A stretch of 64,000 nt of DNA from Methanobrevibacter smithii ATCC 35061. GTDB taxonomy: Archaea; Methanobacteriota; Methanobacteria; Methanobacteriales; Methanobacteriaceae. Below the pieces are notes generated by a model. It saw nothing but the letters and a program-made list of their open reading frames with translations, had not been told where the DNA came from and ran no database searches. Where the stretch lies: NCBI RefSeq assembly GCF_000016525.1, contig NC_009515.1, positions 1,266,501-1,330,500 of the forward strand. The letters run 5' to 3'. Made by a program: the position numbers and the translations under genes. Numbering within the stretch: the stretch's first letter is position 1; every line of letters starts with the position of its first letter. Shown here one piece after another: positions 27,901-36,649 of the stretch.

Positions 27901-28827
27901 ATGAAAACTGCAGTTTTAATCCCCTGTTATAATGAGGAACTTACAATAAAAAAAGTTATCCTGGATTTTAAAAAAGCCTTACCTAAGGCAGATATTTATG
28001 TCTATGATAATAATTCAACAGATAATTCTTATGAAATAGCTAAAGACACAGGAGCTATTGTAAAAAGAGAATATAGACAAGGTAAGGGAAATGTTGTAAG
28101 ATCCATGTTTAGAGATATTGATGCGGACTGTTATATTTTAGTTGATGGTGATGATACCTATCCTGCTGAGGCATCAAAAGAAATAGAAGAGTTAATTCTA
28201 TCTAAAAAAGCGGATATGGTAATTGGAGACAGGCTGTCCAGTACTTATTTTGAAGAAAACAAAAGAAGATTTCATAATTCAGGAAATAAACTGGTTAGAA
28301 AACTTATAAACACTATTTTTAACAGTGATATTTCAGATATCATGACCGGTATGAGAGGATTTAGCTATGAATTTGTTAAATCATTTCCTATTTCATCTAA
28401 AGAATTTGAAATTGAAACTGAAATGACTATTTTTGCACTAAATCATAATTTTTTAATTAAGGAACTGCCAATAGAATATAGGGACAGAATGGATGGCAGT
28501 GAATCTAAATTAAATACTTTCAGTGATGGTTATAAGGTTATTAGCTTGCTTTTCGGACTTTTCAGAGATATAAGACCTTTGTTTTTCTTTTCTTTAGTAA
28601 CGTTAGTTCTTTTAATAATAGCTGGTCTGTACTTTTTCCCGATTTTAATTGATTTTTATAGAACCGGATTTGTGGAAAAGGTTCCTACACTTATTACTGT
28701 AGGAGTAGTAGCTATTGTAGCTGTTATTATATTTTTCACAGGTGTTGTTTTGCATGTTATTAGAAAACAGCATGATGAAAACTTTGAACATCATTTAAAT
28801 TTAATAGCTCAAAATAAAAAAAGGTAA
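27901..28827 (+). CDS. GT2 glycosyltransferase, dolichol-phosphate mannose synthase-like
   Basis: A 308-residue enzyme: GT-A domain with VLIPCYNEELTIKKVI at the N terminus, the nucleotide-sugar motif DNNSTDNS, the metal-binding LVDGDDTYPAE (residues about 80-90), and SDIMTGMRGFSYEF. Two transmembrane helices at residues about 230-250 and 262-288 anchor it. It probably charges a polyprenyl phosphate with a sugar. It is divergent from the GtrA and ArnT-like genes that could use the product, and convergent with the DUF2142 gene (4 bases between stops). Confidence 0.85.
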   Translation: MKTAVLIPCYNEELTIKKVILDFKKALPKADIYVYDNNSTDNSYEIAKDTGAIVKREYRQGKGNVVRSMFRDIDADCYILVDGDDTYPAEASKEIEELILSKKADMVIGDRLSSTYFEENKRRFHNSGNKLVRKLINTIFNSDISDIMTGMRGFSYEFVKSFPISSKEFEIETEMTIFALNHNFLIKELPIEYRDRMDGSESKLNTFSDGYKVISLLFGLFRDIRPLFFFSLVTLVLLIIAGLYFFPILIDFYRTGFVEKVPTLITVGVVAIVAVIIFFTGVVLHVIRKQHDENFEHHLNLIAQNKKR

Positions 28828-28831
28828 AATG

Positions 28832-30337
28832 TTAATATTTAACAGCTGTTGTCAGCATTAACATTCCGGAAATAAAACTGATAGCTACAGTCAGCACTAA
28901 AAAGCTTAAAGTTTGCTTATCTATTTTTTTATTGCCTATTCCAAATACAAACGGTAAAAATATTAGCAACGGCATGAAGTAACGACTGAATACACCACTT
29001 GTTACATTTTCCCCTCCAACTGGAGACCATGTTAAGTATTGGATAGCCATTACACCACTATAAATTAAAATAATTATTAAAAATCCTTTAATACGTGTTT
29101 TTAAATTTAAATCTTTGAAATTACAATAAAATACACTAAATAAACAGAAGAATACAAAGTAAAGTCCTGCAAGAAGAGTTGATGAATATTCTCTTACACT
29201 ATTTGAGAAATAAAAGAATCTGTCAATAACAGTTGGCAGTGCAGTACTGTAGATCTCACCAAATCTTTGAAGTGCAATTAATGGATTGGCCAGTAAGTAA
29301 TCAATTTGACCACTTGCACTTACATTTCTTTGGATAAAATATTCTCCTCTCCAGGAATTAGCTAGTTGTGTTGTTGCATAGCTGCTCCAAGCAATTCCAA
29401 TACCTAAAGCAACTAAAATACAAAGTTTAGATATGATATTTTGCTTTTTATCACTAAAATTTGTATTTGGAACCAGAAAAATCAATAAACTTAAAGCCAA
29501 GTAAGGGGTTTTAAGCAGTCCGCATAGAATTACAGCTATATAAAATATCCCTAAATCCGTCCAGGTAATTTTAGGTGTTTTATAGAAATATAGAAAATAA
29601 CTGAATGCAAGAATGGCCAGTGCGCTGAATAATCCATCACAGCTTGTTGATGCGGCTTGATAAATAGCTATTGGAAGTATTGACACTATAAGTAATGGAA
29701 ACTTAAAGACTGGTGCTTTTTTAATAGCTACTGCAATTATTCCGGCATATAATAATAAATTAAAGAATCTTCCAAGCCATAACATCCAGATTGCATTTAA
29801 ATCCAGACATTTTGCTAAAAACACTCCAATTCCCTGTGCTAAATAACCATAAAATGGATTTTGAGCAAAAGCGGAGTTGAAATATGATGGAGTATGATCT
29901 ATTTTATCATCATCTGCATGTGTATTAAATACATTTGCTCCAGCATTATCAAAAAATGTGGTTACACTTGCAATTGTTTTATAACCGTTTGCAGTTGTAT
30001 TTGGAATTGGCACATAATTGGTTGACAATTCTCCGGTTGAAACTATTTCTGAGCGGACAAAATGTTCAGTTTCATCAGACACATCATAAATCGGTGTCAA
30101 AAACAGGCTTATTATACCAAATATTATTATTAGTACCAATGCAACTTTATGTAACTTCTCATTGTTTTTTGTATAGTATACAATAGATAATATTCCTGCT
30201 ATCAGCAATATACAAAACATAAGCACTTCAAATTCAGGATTTGAAAAGTTTGCCCTATATGTGAAATACAGGCTGAATAAGCTTAATATTAAAGCATATA
30301 TTCCAATGAAATATTTCTTATTTTCTAATTTAAACAT
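28832..30337 (-). CDS. DUF2142 family membrane protein
   Basis: A 501-residue protein with about twelve hydrophobic spans. The first outer loop contains PIYDVSDETEHFVRSEIVSTGE, quoted in part, whose acidic DETEH recalls GT-C glycosyltransferase active sites, and a late GVFSRYFMPLLIFLPF segment matches DUF2142. A polysaccharide or glycolipid role is likely from the family and from the neighbouring glycosyltransferases. It is 15 bases downstream of tex on the same strand, so possibly co-transcribed with it. Confidence 0.72.
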   Translation of the reverse strand: MFKLENKKYFIGIYALILSLFSLYFTYRANFSNPEFEVLMFCILLIAGILSIVYYTKNNEKLHKVALVLIIIFGIISLFLTPIYDVSDETEHFVRSEIVSTGELSTNYVPIPNTTANGYKTIASVTTFFDNAGANVFNTHADDDKIDHTPSYFNSAFAQNPFYGYLAQGIGVFLAKCLDLNAIWMLWLGRFFNLLLYAGIIAVAIKKAPVFKFPLLIVSILPIAIYQAASTSCDGLFSALAILAFSYFLYFYKTPKITWTDLGIFYIAVILCGLLKTPYLALSLLIFLVPNTNFSDKKQNIISKLCILVALGIGIAWSSYATTQLANSWRGEYFIQRNVSASGQIDYLLANPLIALQRFGEIYSTALPTVIDRFFYFSNSVREYSSTLLAGLYFVFFCLFSVFYCNFKDLNLKTRIKGFLIIILIYSGVMAIQYLTWSPVGGENVTSGVFSRYFMPLLIFLPFVFGIGNKKIDKQTLSFLVLTVAISFISGMLMLTTAVKY

Positions 30338-30352
30338 TTTAATAACCTTTAT

Positions 30353-32500
30353 TTATATTAACATTGATAATTGTATTCTATTTCTAGCTAAATCAACATC
30401 TAAAACCTTAACATCAACAATATCTCCGACACTTACAATATCCAGAGGGTGCTTTACAAATTTGTCAGCCAGCTGTGAAATATGGACTAATCCGTCCTGA
30501 TGAACTCCAATATCTACAAAAGCTCCAAAATCAACAATATTTCTAACAGTTCCCTGCATAATCATGCCTTCTTCTAGATCATCTATTGATAAAACATTTT
30601 TTCTTAAAACAGGTTTTGGCATGTCTTCACGAGGATCTCTTCCAGGTTTTTTAAGTTCTTTAACAATATCCTGCAGGGTAATAACACCAACGTCTAACTG
30701 CTTAGATAATTCATCATAATTCAGGTTATCTAATTTTAAGTTATCTGAACCGATATCTGCCAAACTGTATCCCAATTTATCTAAAAGTTTGACTGCAGCA
30801 TCGTAAGATTCGGGATGTATTGTAGTGTTGTCTAAAGGATGTTCGGGATTGTCTATTTTTACAAATCCTGCACATTGCTCAAAAGTCTTTTTACCAAGTT
30901 TTTTAACATTTAAAAGTTCTTTTCGGTTGTTGAATTTACCGTTTTCTTCTCTATAGCTAATGATATTTTTAGCAGTTGATTTGGTAATTCCGGAAACATA
31001 ATTAAGTAAGCTAGATGAAGCAGTATTTAAATCAACACCAACTTCATTAACTACTCTTTCAACAACTCCTCCTAAAGACTCATTCAATTGTTTCTGATTC
31101 ATGTCATGCTGGTACTGACCAACTCCAATAGATTTGGGATCAATTTTAACAAGTTCAGCCAACGGATCCTGCAGTCTTCTGGCTATTGAAACAGCACTGC
31201 GTTCACCTTCATTAAAATCAGGAAACTCTTCATCAGCCAGTTTACTTGCAGAATAAACAGATGCGCCAGCTTCATTAACAATGATGTATTCAACAGAAGT
31301 GTTTTTAATAATATTAGCCACTATTTCTTCAGATTCCCTTGAAGCAGTTCCATTTCCGATAGCTATTACATCGACATCGTACTTTTTAATTAAATCAAGT
31401 ACCACTTTTTCAGATTCCTTAACCTTATTTTGAGGTTCAGTTGGATAGATTAGGGATGTTTCTAAAACTTTACCTGTTGAATCAATAACAGCTAATTTAC
31501 ATCCTGTTCTAAAAGCAGGATCCCATCCTAAAATAGTTTTTCCACTTAAGGGGCTTTCCATAAGAAGTTGGCTTAAATTTTTAGCAAAAACTTCAATAGA
31601 TTTCTCTTCAGCCTTTTTAGTTAAATAACTTCTAATTTCCCGCTCAATAGCCGGTGAAATCAAACGTTTATATGAATCTTCAATAGATTCTGTAATAATT
31701 GGGGTGGTATGAGGGTTATATTCAATCATTTCAGGAACTTTGGAGCAGTTTTTAAGTGTGTGTCTTTTAAGGTATTGGATAATGTCGTCTTCTTCAATAT
31801 CCACTTTTACTTTAATAATGTCTTCATTTTCCGCTCTGTTAATGGCTAATATCCTATGTGGTGGAATTTTAGATAGTTTTTCTGAATAATTAAAATAAAT
31901 TTCATATCCTGAAGCAGATTCATCTTTATTTTTAGCTTTAGTTTCAATTACTCCATTATAAAAAGTATTCTGTCTGATTTTTTTTCTAAAAGTGGAATTG
32001 TCAGAAATAATCTCAGCAATTATGTCTTGCGCTCCTTCAATAGCTTCTTTGGGTGTTTTAACTTCGTCTGTAACATAATTTTCAGCTATTTTGGAAACAG
32101 GTTCTTTAACTTCCTGAGCCAAAATAAGACTGGCCAGCGGTTCCAAACCTTTTTGTTTTGCTATTGTTGCACGTGTCCTTTTTTTGCTTTTATAGGGCCT
32201 ATATAAATCATCAAGTTCCACTAATGTTTCTGCATTAAGAATTTGATTTTTTAAGTTGTCGTCTAACTTTCCTAAGTTGTCAATGCGCTCTATGATTTTG
32301 GTTTTTTTATCTTCCAAGTTTCTAAGATATTTAAGCCTTTCATCGAATTTTCTTAAAAGTTCATCATTTAAAGAGCCGGTAACATCCTTTCTGTATCTTG
32401 CAATAAATGGAATAGTGTTGCCCTCATCAATTAATCTGATTACTTTGTTTACTTGCCATTGTTCCAGGTTTAATTCTTTTTCGAGTGTTTTAGCTATCAT
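30353..32500 (-). CDS. tex: Tex-like S1 RNA-binding protein
   Basis: A 715-residue Tex protein. In order are the N-terminal helical domain (IPFIARYRKDVTGSLNDELL), a YqgF-like RNase H fold with GWDPAFRTGCKLAVID, two helix-hairpin-helix regions (VGVDLNTASSSLLNYVSGI and NRKELLNVKKLGKKTFEQC) and a C-terminal S1 domain from about residue 645 (GMIMQGTVRNIVDFGAFVDI). The protein binds nucleic acids and is linked to transcription or RNA handling in bacteria; the archaeal role is undefined. The length is close to bacterial Tex, about 720-780. Confidence 0.93.
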   Translation of the reverse strand: MIAKTLEKELNLEQWQVNKVIRLIDEGNTIPFIARYRKDVTGSLNDELLRKFDERLKYLRNLEDKKTKIIERIDNLGKLDDNLKNQILNAETLVELDDLYRPYKSKKRTRATIAKQKGLEPLASLILAQEVKEPVSKIAENYVTDEVKTPKEAIEGAQDIIAEIISDNSTFRKKIRQNTFYNGVIETKAKNKDESASGYEIYFNYSEKLSKIPPHRILAINRAENEDIIKVKVDIEEDDIIQYLKRHTLKNCSKVPEMIEYNPHTTPIITESIEDSYKRLISPAIEREIRSYLTKKAEEKSIEVFAKNLSQLLMESPLSGKTILGWDPAFRTGCKLAVIDSTGKVLETSLIYPTEPQNKVKESEKVVLDLIKKYDVDVIAIGNGTASRESEEIVANIIKNTSVEYIIVNEAGASVYSASKLADEEFPDFNEGERSAVSIARRLQDPLAELVKIDPKSIGVGQYQHDMNQKQLNESLGGVVERVVNEVGVDLNTASSSLLNYVSGITKSTAKNIISYREENGKFNNRKELLNVKKLGKKTFEQCAGFVKIDNPEHPLDNTTIHPESYDAAVKLLDKLGYSLADIGSDNLKLDNLNYDELSKQLDVGVITLQDIVKELKKPGRDPREDMPKPVLRKNVLSIDDLEEGMIMQGTVRNIVDFGAFVDIGVHQDGLVHISQLADKFVKHPLDIVSVGDIVDVKVLDVDLARNRIQLSMLI

Positions 32501-32650
32501 TAAAATTACATTCCTAATATATTACAAGAAATTATCTTTTTTTTAATTAATATAATTTCATCTTTTTTAAAATTGAAATTATAAATTATTGCTAAGAGTA
32601 TAGCTATTATAAATTTGAGCTTATTTTAAAACTTTATTATATGCTGAAAA

Positions 32651-32820
32651 GTTGTTGATGTAATAATGATTAAACAAGAAACTCAAGAAAGAGAATTTAG
32701 ACATCTTAAGTTATTAATGATAATTTTGAAAAGATTGTTATAAGTATGGATGATTTTGATTTTTCACATGATGGAATTAAACATTTAAATATGATTAAGT
32801 TTTTAAAAGAATTTATCTAG
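32651..32820 (+). pseudogene. 3' relic of a COG1373-type ATPase gene
   Basis: Translation in two frames recovers the end of a DUF4143 ATPase. Frame one (from 32651) reads IKQETQEREFRHLK, matching LDENTRKREFKSLEK of the intact gene at 15.3 kb. After a frameshift near 32715, the other frame (32719-32820) reads EKIVISMDDFDFSHDGIKHL and ends NMIKFLKEFI plus TAG, matching KYVISMDSFDFSANGIIHL and its tail. The rest of the gene is gone. Confidence 0.75.
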
Positions 32821-32831
32821 GATGTGATATT

Positions 32832-33347
32832 ATGGCAGATTTTGAAGAAGTTGTAAATACAAGACGAAGTATTCGTGAATATGACTCAAAAGAAGTTGAG
32901 GATGAAAAAATAGAAAAAATTCTTAAAGCAGCTATGCAGGCTCCAGGAAGCAGACTTAAGGCCGAACCATGGGAATTTATTGTAATTAAAAACAGAAAAA
33001 CCCTTAAAGAAATAGGTGAAATAAAACCTAGAGTCAGGGATGCTCCAGTAGCTATTGTACTTGTAGCCAATATTGAAAGGGCATTTTATAAAACAATGTG
33101 GCAGCAGGATATGAGTGCAGCAGCTGAGAATATGCTGCTTGAAGCTTGTAATTTAGGTTTAGGTGGGCTTTGGAATGGAGTGACTCCAGAAGAAGAACGT
33201 ATGGATAAAATAGCTAAATTAGTAGGCATTGATGATGAAAATCTAAAGGTATTCTGTTTAATTACATTAGGTTATCCAAAAGAAGGTTTAAAAAACGAAT
33301 TCATGGACAAATTTGATGAGTCAAGAATCCACTATGAAAAATACTAA
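32832..33347 (+). CDS. Nitroreductase-family flavoprotein
   Basis: A 171-residue FMN-dependent oxidoreductase. The N-terminal VVNTRRSIREYDSKEV contains the FMN-phosphate-binding RRSIR; MQAPGSRLKAEPWEFIVI and the late ACNLGLGGLWNGVTPEEE and LGYPKEG segments complete the family pattern. The native substrate is unknown. Its GTGAT ribosome site lies directly after the COG1373 relic, so the decayed gene now forms part of its upstream region. Confidence 0.88.
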   Translation: MADFEEVVNTRRSIREYDSKEVEDEKIEKILKAAMQAPGSRLKAEPWEFIVIKNRKTLKEIGEIKPRVRDAPVAIVLVANIERAFYKTMWQQDMSAAAENMLLEACNLGLGGLWNGVTPEEERMDKIAKLVGIDDENLKVFCLITLGYPKEGLKNEFMDKFDESRIHYEKY

Positions 33348-33407
33348 ACATTTATACTATAAATAACATATGTATATAAAGTATTAAATTATTATAGGTG
33401 AATTTTA

Positions 33408-35114
33408 TTGTCTTGGCTTGTTGTGCTTCTTGTATTTTTATTGGCTGCATTTAAAACAGAAAAACCTAAGAAATATATGAAGGTTTCTGTTATTATTCCT
33501 GCATTTAATGAAGAAGAAACAGTAGCCAATGTGATTAATGTTGTTAAAAAGGTCAAATATGTTGATGAAGTTATTGTAGTCAATGACGGATCAACAGATA
33601 ACACCGAATCAGAAGCTAAAAGTGCCGGGGCAATTGTAATCAACCATGAAGTAAATAAGGGTAAGGGTGAAGCTCTTACTACAGGTTATAGAAAATCTGA
33701 AAGTGATATTATTGCATTTATTGATGCAGATATTCATAATTTAACTTCTAAAAAAGTAGATGCTATGATTAGGCCTATTTTAGAAGGAAGAACGGATATT
33801 ACCAAAACCAAATTCGCAAGAGAAAGCGGTAGAGTAACAGAGTTAACTGCCAAACCTCTTTTAAACTTTTTTTTCCCGGAAATTTCATTTGAACAGCCTT
33901 TAAGCGGACAGTTTGCTGCAAAAAGGTCAGCTTTAAAGAAAATAAATTTTGAAAAGGATTATGGTGTTGATGTTGGTATTGTTATTGATGCTGATGTTTT
34001 AGGCATTTCTGTAGAGGAAGTGGATATTGGAGAAATTGAACATGACATGTCTCCATTGTCTGATTTAAATTTAATGGCTAATGAAGTTGTAAGAACAATC
34101 ATTGACCGTGCTAACAAATATGGCCGTGTTGTAATGATTGATGAAATCGGTTACTTTATTAGAATGTCTATTGTAGGTTTGTCCTTAATTATTTTAGGAT
34201 TATTTGCAATATTTTTTGTAAAACCAGTTCCTTTAGAGGTAGGAGTTATTGTTTCTATTGTAGGAGTTATAATAGCTATTTGTTATATTATTAAAGTAAT
34301 TGTAAAATCTGTTGTAATATATAGAAAAGCTCCAACAGGCAATTTAGTTAAATCATTTATTAAGGTTCATTTTCCGCTGATTATTTCAGTTATTATTTTG
34401 ATTTTGATGATTTCAACATTTATAGGGGCAGCCACTTTTGAAGAGGGCACTATTTCTATTGAACCTAGTTCCAGAAATTTAATTATTTTTGCAGATGATA
34501 GCAATAATACAATTTCTGTAAGGGGACCATACACTGTAGACTCTGCAATTGAAAATGAAACAGATGTAATCCGTATGCCAGCAGATAGCTTACAAACATT
34601 AGGTATGAATTATGGTGATAGTCTTATTGTAAATGGTGTACCTTACTTGATAAATGATACTCGTAGCGGCGAGGTAGATATATTAAGACTCCCTATTGAT
34701 GCTAAAAATGCACTTAATCTGGAAGATGGTGATGTCCTGCAGGACAGCCGTTTAGGTCAGATCTTTGAAGGAACAGTAGTTCACCATATTTTCAACAAAG
34801 GAAATGCCAGTTTGGTTGAATCATATATTATATCTTCAAAAGGTGGAAATACATATTCTTACGGCATATATTTGGATAATGAATCAATAGCTAATTCAAC
34901 AGCCATATTTGAAGATAATAATACCTATAGTGTAGGTTTAAATCAGGAAGAAATAGGAACAATTGAATATCAGAATGCTTCATTTACAAATAATACTCAA
35001 AGTTTTTATTATGACGGTCATGTAATTGAAATTAGATTTGAAAATAGCACTGCTAATTCAATAAAACATATAACTAACATCAATCAGGGATTTTTCATTA
35101 ATTTAAATTTATAA
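33408..35114 (+). CDS. GT2 glycosyltransferase with membrane segments and a large external domain
   Basis: A 568-residue protein starting with TTG at 33408 after a GGTG site; a TATA-like TTTATACTAT lies at 33351-33360. Order: short N-terminal hydrophobic segment (2-15), GT-A domain (25-235) with VIIPAFNEEETVANVI, VVNDGSTDNT and the metal site FIDADIHN, three transmembrane spans (about 250-345), then some 220 residues predicted outside the cell. That external part has two similar segments, IRMPADSLQTLGMNYGDSL and LRLPIDAKNALNLEDGDVL, resembling AbrB-like hairpins. The sugar and acceptor are unknown. Confidence 0.78.
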   Translation: MSWLVVLLVFLLAAFKTEKPKKYMKVSVIIPAFNEEETVANVINVVKKVKYVDEVIVVNDGSTDNTESEAKSAGAIVINHEVNKGKGEALTTGYRKSESDIIAFIDADIHNLTSKKVDAMIRPILEGRTDITKTKFARESGRVTELTAKPLLNFFFPEISFEQPLSGQFAAKRSALKKINFEKDYGVDVGIVIDADVLGISVEEVDIGEIEHDMSPLSDLNLMANEVVRTIIDRANKYGRVVMIDEIGYFIRMSIVGLSLIILGLFAIFFVKPVPLEVGVIVSIVGVIIAICYIIKVIVKSVVIYRKAPTGNLVKSFIKVHFPLIISVIILILMISTFIGAATFEEGTISIEPSSRNLIIFADDSNNTISVRGPYTVDSAIENETDVIRMPADSLQTLGMNYGDSLIVNGVPYLINDTRSGEVDILRLPIDAKNALNLEDGDVLQDSRLGQIFEGTVVHHIFNKGNASLVESYIISSKGGNTYSYGIYLDNESIANSTAIFEDNNTYSVGLNQEEIGTIEYQNASFTNNTQSFYYDGHVIEIRFENSTANSIKHITNINQGFFINLNL

Positions 35115-35126
35115 AAATAAAAAAAG

Positions 35127-35152
35127 AAAGTTTATGATTTGTCATAAACTTT
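35127..35152. terminator. Bidirectional hairpin between convergent genes
   Basis: Eleven-base arms AAAGTTTATGA (35127-35137) and TCATAAACTTT (35142-35152) around TTTG. It overlaps the stop of the minus-strand gene and lies 12 bases past the plus-strand stop, so it could terminate both. Confidence 0.55.
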
Positions 35153-36070
35153 TACAGCTTCTTCAACATCATTATAAAGTCCAAGAGCTGCAAGAGCACC
35201 AACTTTTCCTTGGTCTCCTGTAACAGCTATTAAATCAATACCTAATTCTTTAGCTGTAGCTTCAGCAGTTTCAATATCCATCATTCCAGACTTGGTAGCT
35301 ATTGAATACTGTCTTAATTTTTCAGGAATTTCTAATCCTTCTAAAACTGCAATTGCGGTTTTATCAGATAATGTATCTCTTTTAAGAATTTCTACAGTTC
35401 TTTTGATTAATTCTTCTTTTTTATCTTCAGGCACTGCAAAAGTTAATGCAATTGAAACGCAATTTTGTGTTTTGTGTGGGTTATGGGGATATAACTGAAC
35501 AATAATGTGATCCAAATATTCAAATCCTTCATTTTTAAGTTCAACACCTAAATTATGAGCCATTGTCCAGGTAGCACCAGCATCTTTAATATCAGTGTCA
35601 TCGACACCAATAACTACTTTTTCAAGTTTAGGGGTAACTACTCTGGCTCTTCCTACTTTAGAACCTCCCCCTTCTTCAAGAAGTTCAATGTATTTAACAC
35701 CTTCGCCCATTCCTCTACACATTCCAGCACCTACACCAGCTCCAGCAAGGCCTGCATGAGTTACTTTGACTTCATCTCCATCAACAATAATCTCATCAAT
35801 TCCTGCTGCATTAAAACTAGCTTTTAAATCAAGTGGAGCACAACCTATATGGCATGAATAAACATGTTTGTTTCCATCTCTGTATGCAGAATCAATTAAA
35901 TCACTGTTGTTTTTGTATTGGTAAAGTAACCAGTGTGATCCTGAAATACAAGGGTGGAATTCAACGATTTCGACTTTATCTCCATCTACCATTGTCAATA
36001 CTTTTTGGTAGGGTGCAATCCAGGGGTCATTAAATTTTTCTTTTAACTGATCAGGTTTTAGAATTTCCAT
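35132..36070 (-). CDS. Methanogenesis marker protein 11
   Basis: A 312-residue protein recognised as methanogenesis marker 11 from WIAPYQKVLTMVDGDKVEIV, a Gly-rich HAGLAGAGVGAGMCRGMGEG segment and KVVIGVDDTDIKDAGATW. The VDDTD motif is related to that in the tRNA-Ile2 agmatinylcytidine synthetase family, suggesting a nucleotide-dependent enzyme. Marker 11 is found in methanogens; its function is not established. It begins 8 bases after ribH and shares its operon. Confidence 0.78.
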   Translation of the reverse strand: MEILKPDQLKEKFNDPWIAPYQKVLTMVDGDKVEIVEFHPCISGSHWLLYQYKNNSDLIDSAYRDGNKHVYSCHIGCAPLDLKASFNAAGIDEIIVDGDEVKVTHAGLAGAGVGAGMCRGMGEGVKYIELLEEGGGSKVGRARVVTPKLEKVVIGVDDTDIKDAGATWTMAHNLGVELKNEGFEYLDHIIVQLYPHNPHKTQNCVSIALTFAVPEDKKEELIKRTVEILKRDTLSDKTAIAVLEGLEIPEKLRQYSIATKSGMMDIETAEATAKELGIDLIAVTGDQGKVGALAALGLYNDVEEAVKVYDKS

Positions 36071-36078
36071 GTAATCAT

Positions 36079-36495
36079 CTAAATTTCGTTTAATCTATCG
36101 CACATTTTAATAGCTGCTTCAACAGCTCTTTTACCGTAATCTACACGTTTGTGTGCATCTAATCTTGTCATACCTGGTCCGCTGATTCCTAAAGCTACTG
36201 GTTTTTCGTATTCTAAGGATAAGTCAGCTATTTTACGGGATGCATGCTGTGCTACAATTTGGTCGTGGTCTGTAGCTCCTTCAATTACTGCTCCAAGAGT
36301 GATTACTGCATCAATTTCATCTTTTTCAAGTAATTTTTTAATAGCTAATGCCATATCAAATACTCCAGGAACGGTTACTACCTGTGTAATTTCACAGTCT
36401 CTGGATTTAGCTTCTTCTTTAGCTAAACCTAACATCATCTGAGTTATGTCATAATTAAATTCAGCGACTACTGCGCCTATATTATATTTTGCCAT
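36079..36495 (-). CDS. ribH: 6,7-dimethyl-8-ribityllumazine synthase
   Basis: Penultimate riboflavin enzyme. About 138 residues from ATG 36495, which has GGAGGA 7 bases upstream; the in-frame ATG at 36510 lies before that site and is unlikely. Key parts are [12 protein letters not shown] at the N terminus, [15 protein letters not shown], the phosphate loop [14 protein letters not shown] and the catalytic-region H in DHDQ. The flavin pathway also feeds F420 synthesis in methanogens. It is preceded by a 30-residue membrane miniprotein gene and followed by marker protein 11. Confidence 0.9.
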   Translation of the reverse strand: MAKYNIGAVVAEFNYDITQMMLGLAKEEAKSRDCEITQVVTVPGVFDMALAIKKLLEKDEIDAVITLGAVIEGATDHDQIVAQHASRKIADLSLEYEKPVALGISGPGMTRLDAHKRVDYGKRAVEAAIKMCDRLNEI

Positions 36496-36510
36496 TTTTA
36501 AGTCCTCCAA

Positions 36511-36603
36511 TTAGATAACCATTAACATAAAACTTGCAACACCACTTAATACCATAATTAAGATGATAAAAAGTGCAGCTGCTCTTTTTTTATCGATTTT
36601 CAT
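36511..36603 (-). CDS. 30-residue single-span membrane miniprotein
   Basis: A short frame starting ATG at 36603, with GAGGAAAATAAT just upstream (a good ribosome site). The product starts MKIDKKRAAALFIILIMVL and continues to a total of 30 residues: basic N terminus, then one hydrophobic helix, then stop (TAA at 36511). Its stop lies next to the ribH ribosome site, so the two are in one transcript. No known family. The ribosome site, charge pattern and operon position argue for a real gene. Confidence 0.6.
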   Translation of the reverse strand: MKIDKKRAAALFIILIMVLSGVASFMLMVI

Positions 36604-36649
36604 ATTATTTTCCTCATTTAGATAATATTATAATTTAAGATTTTTATTA

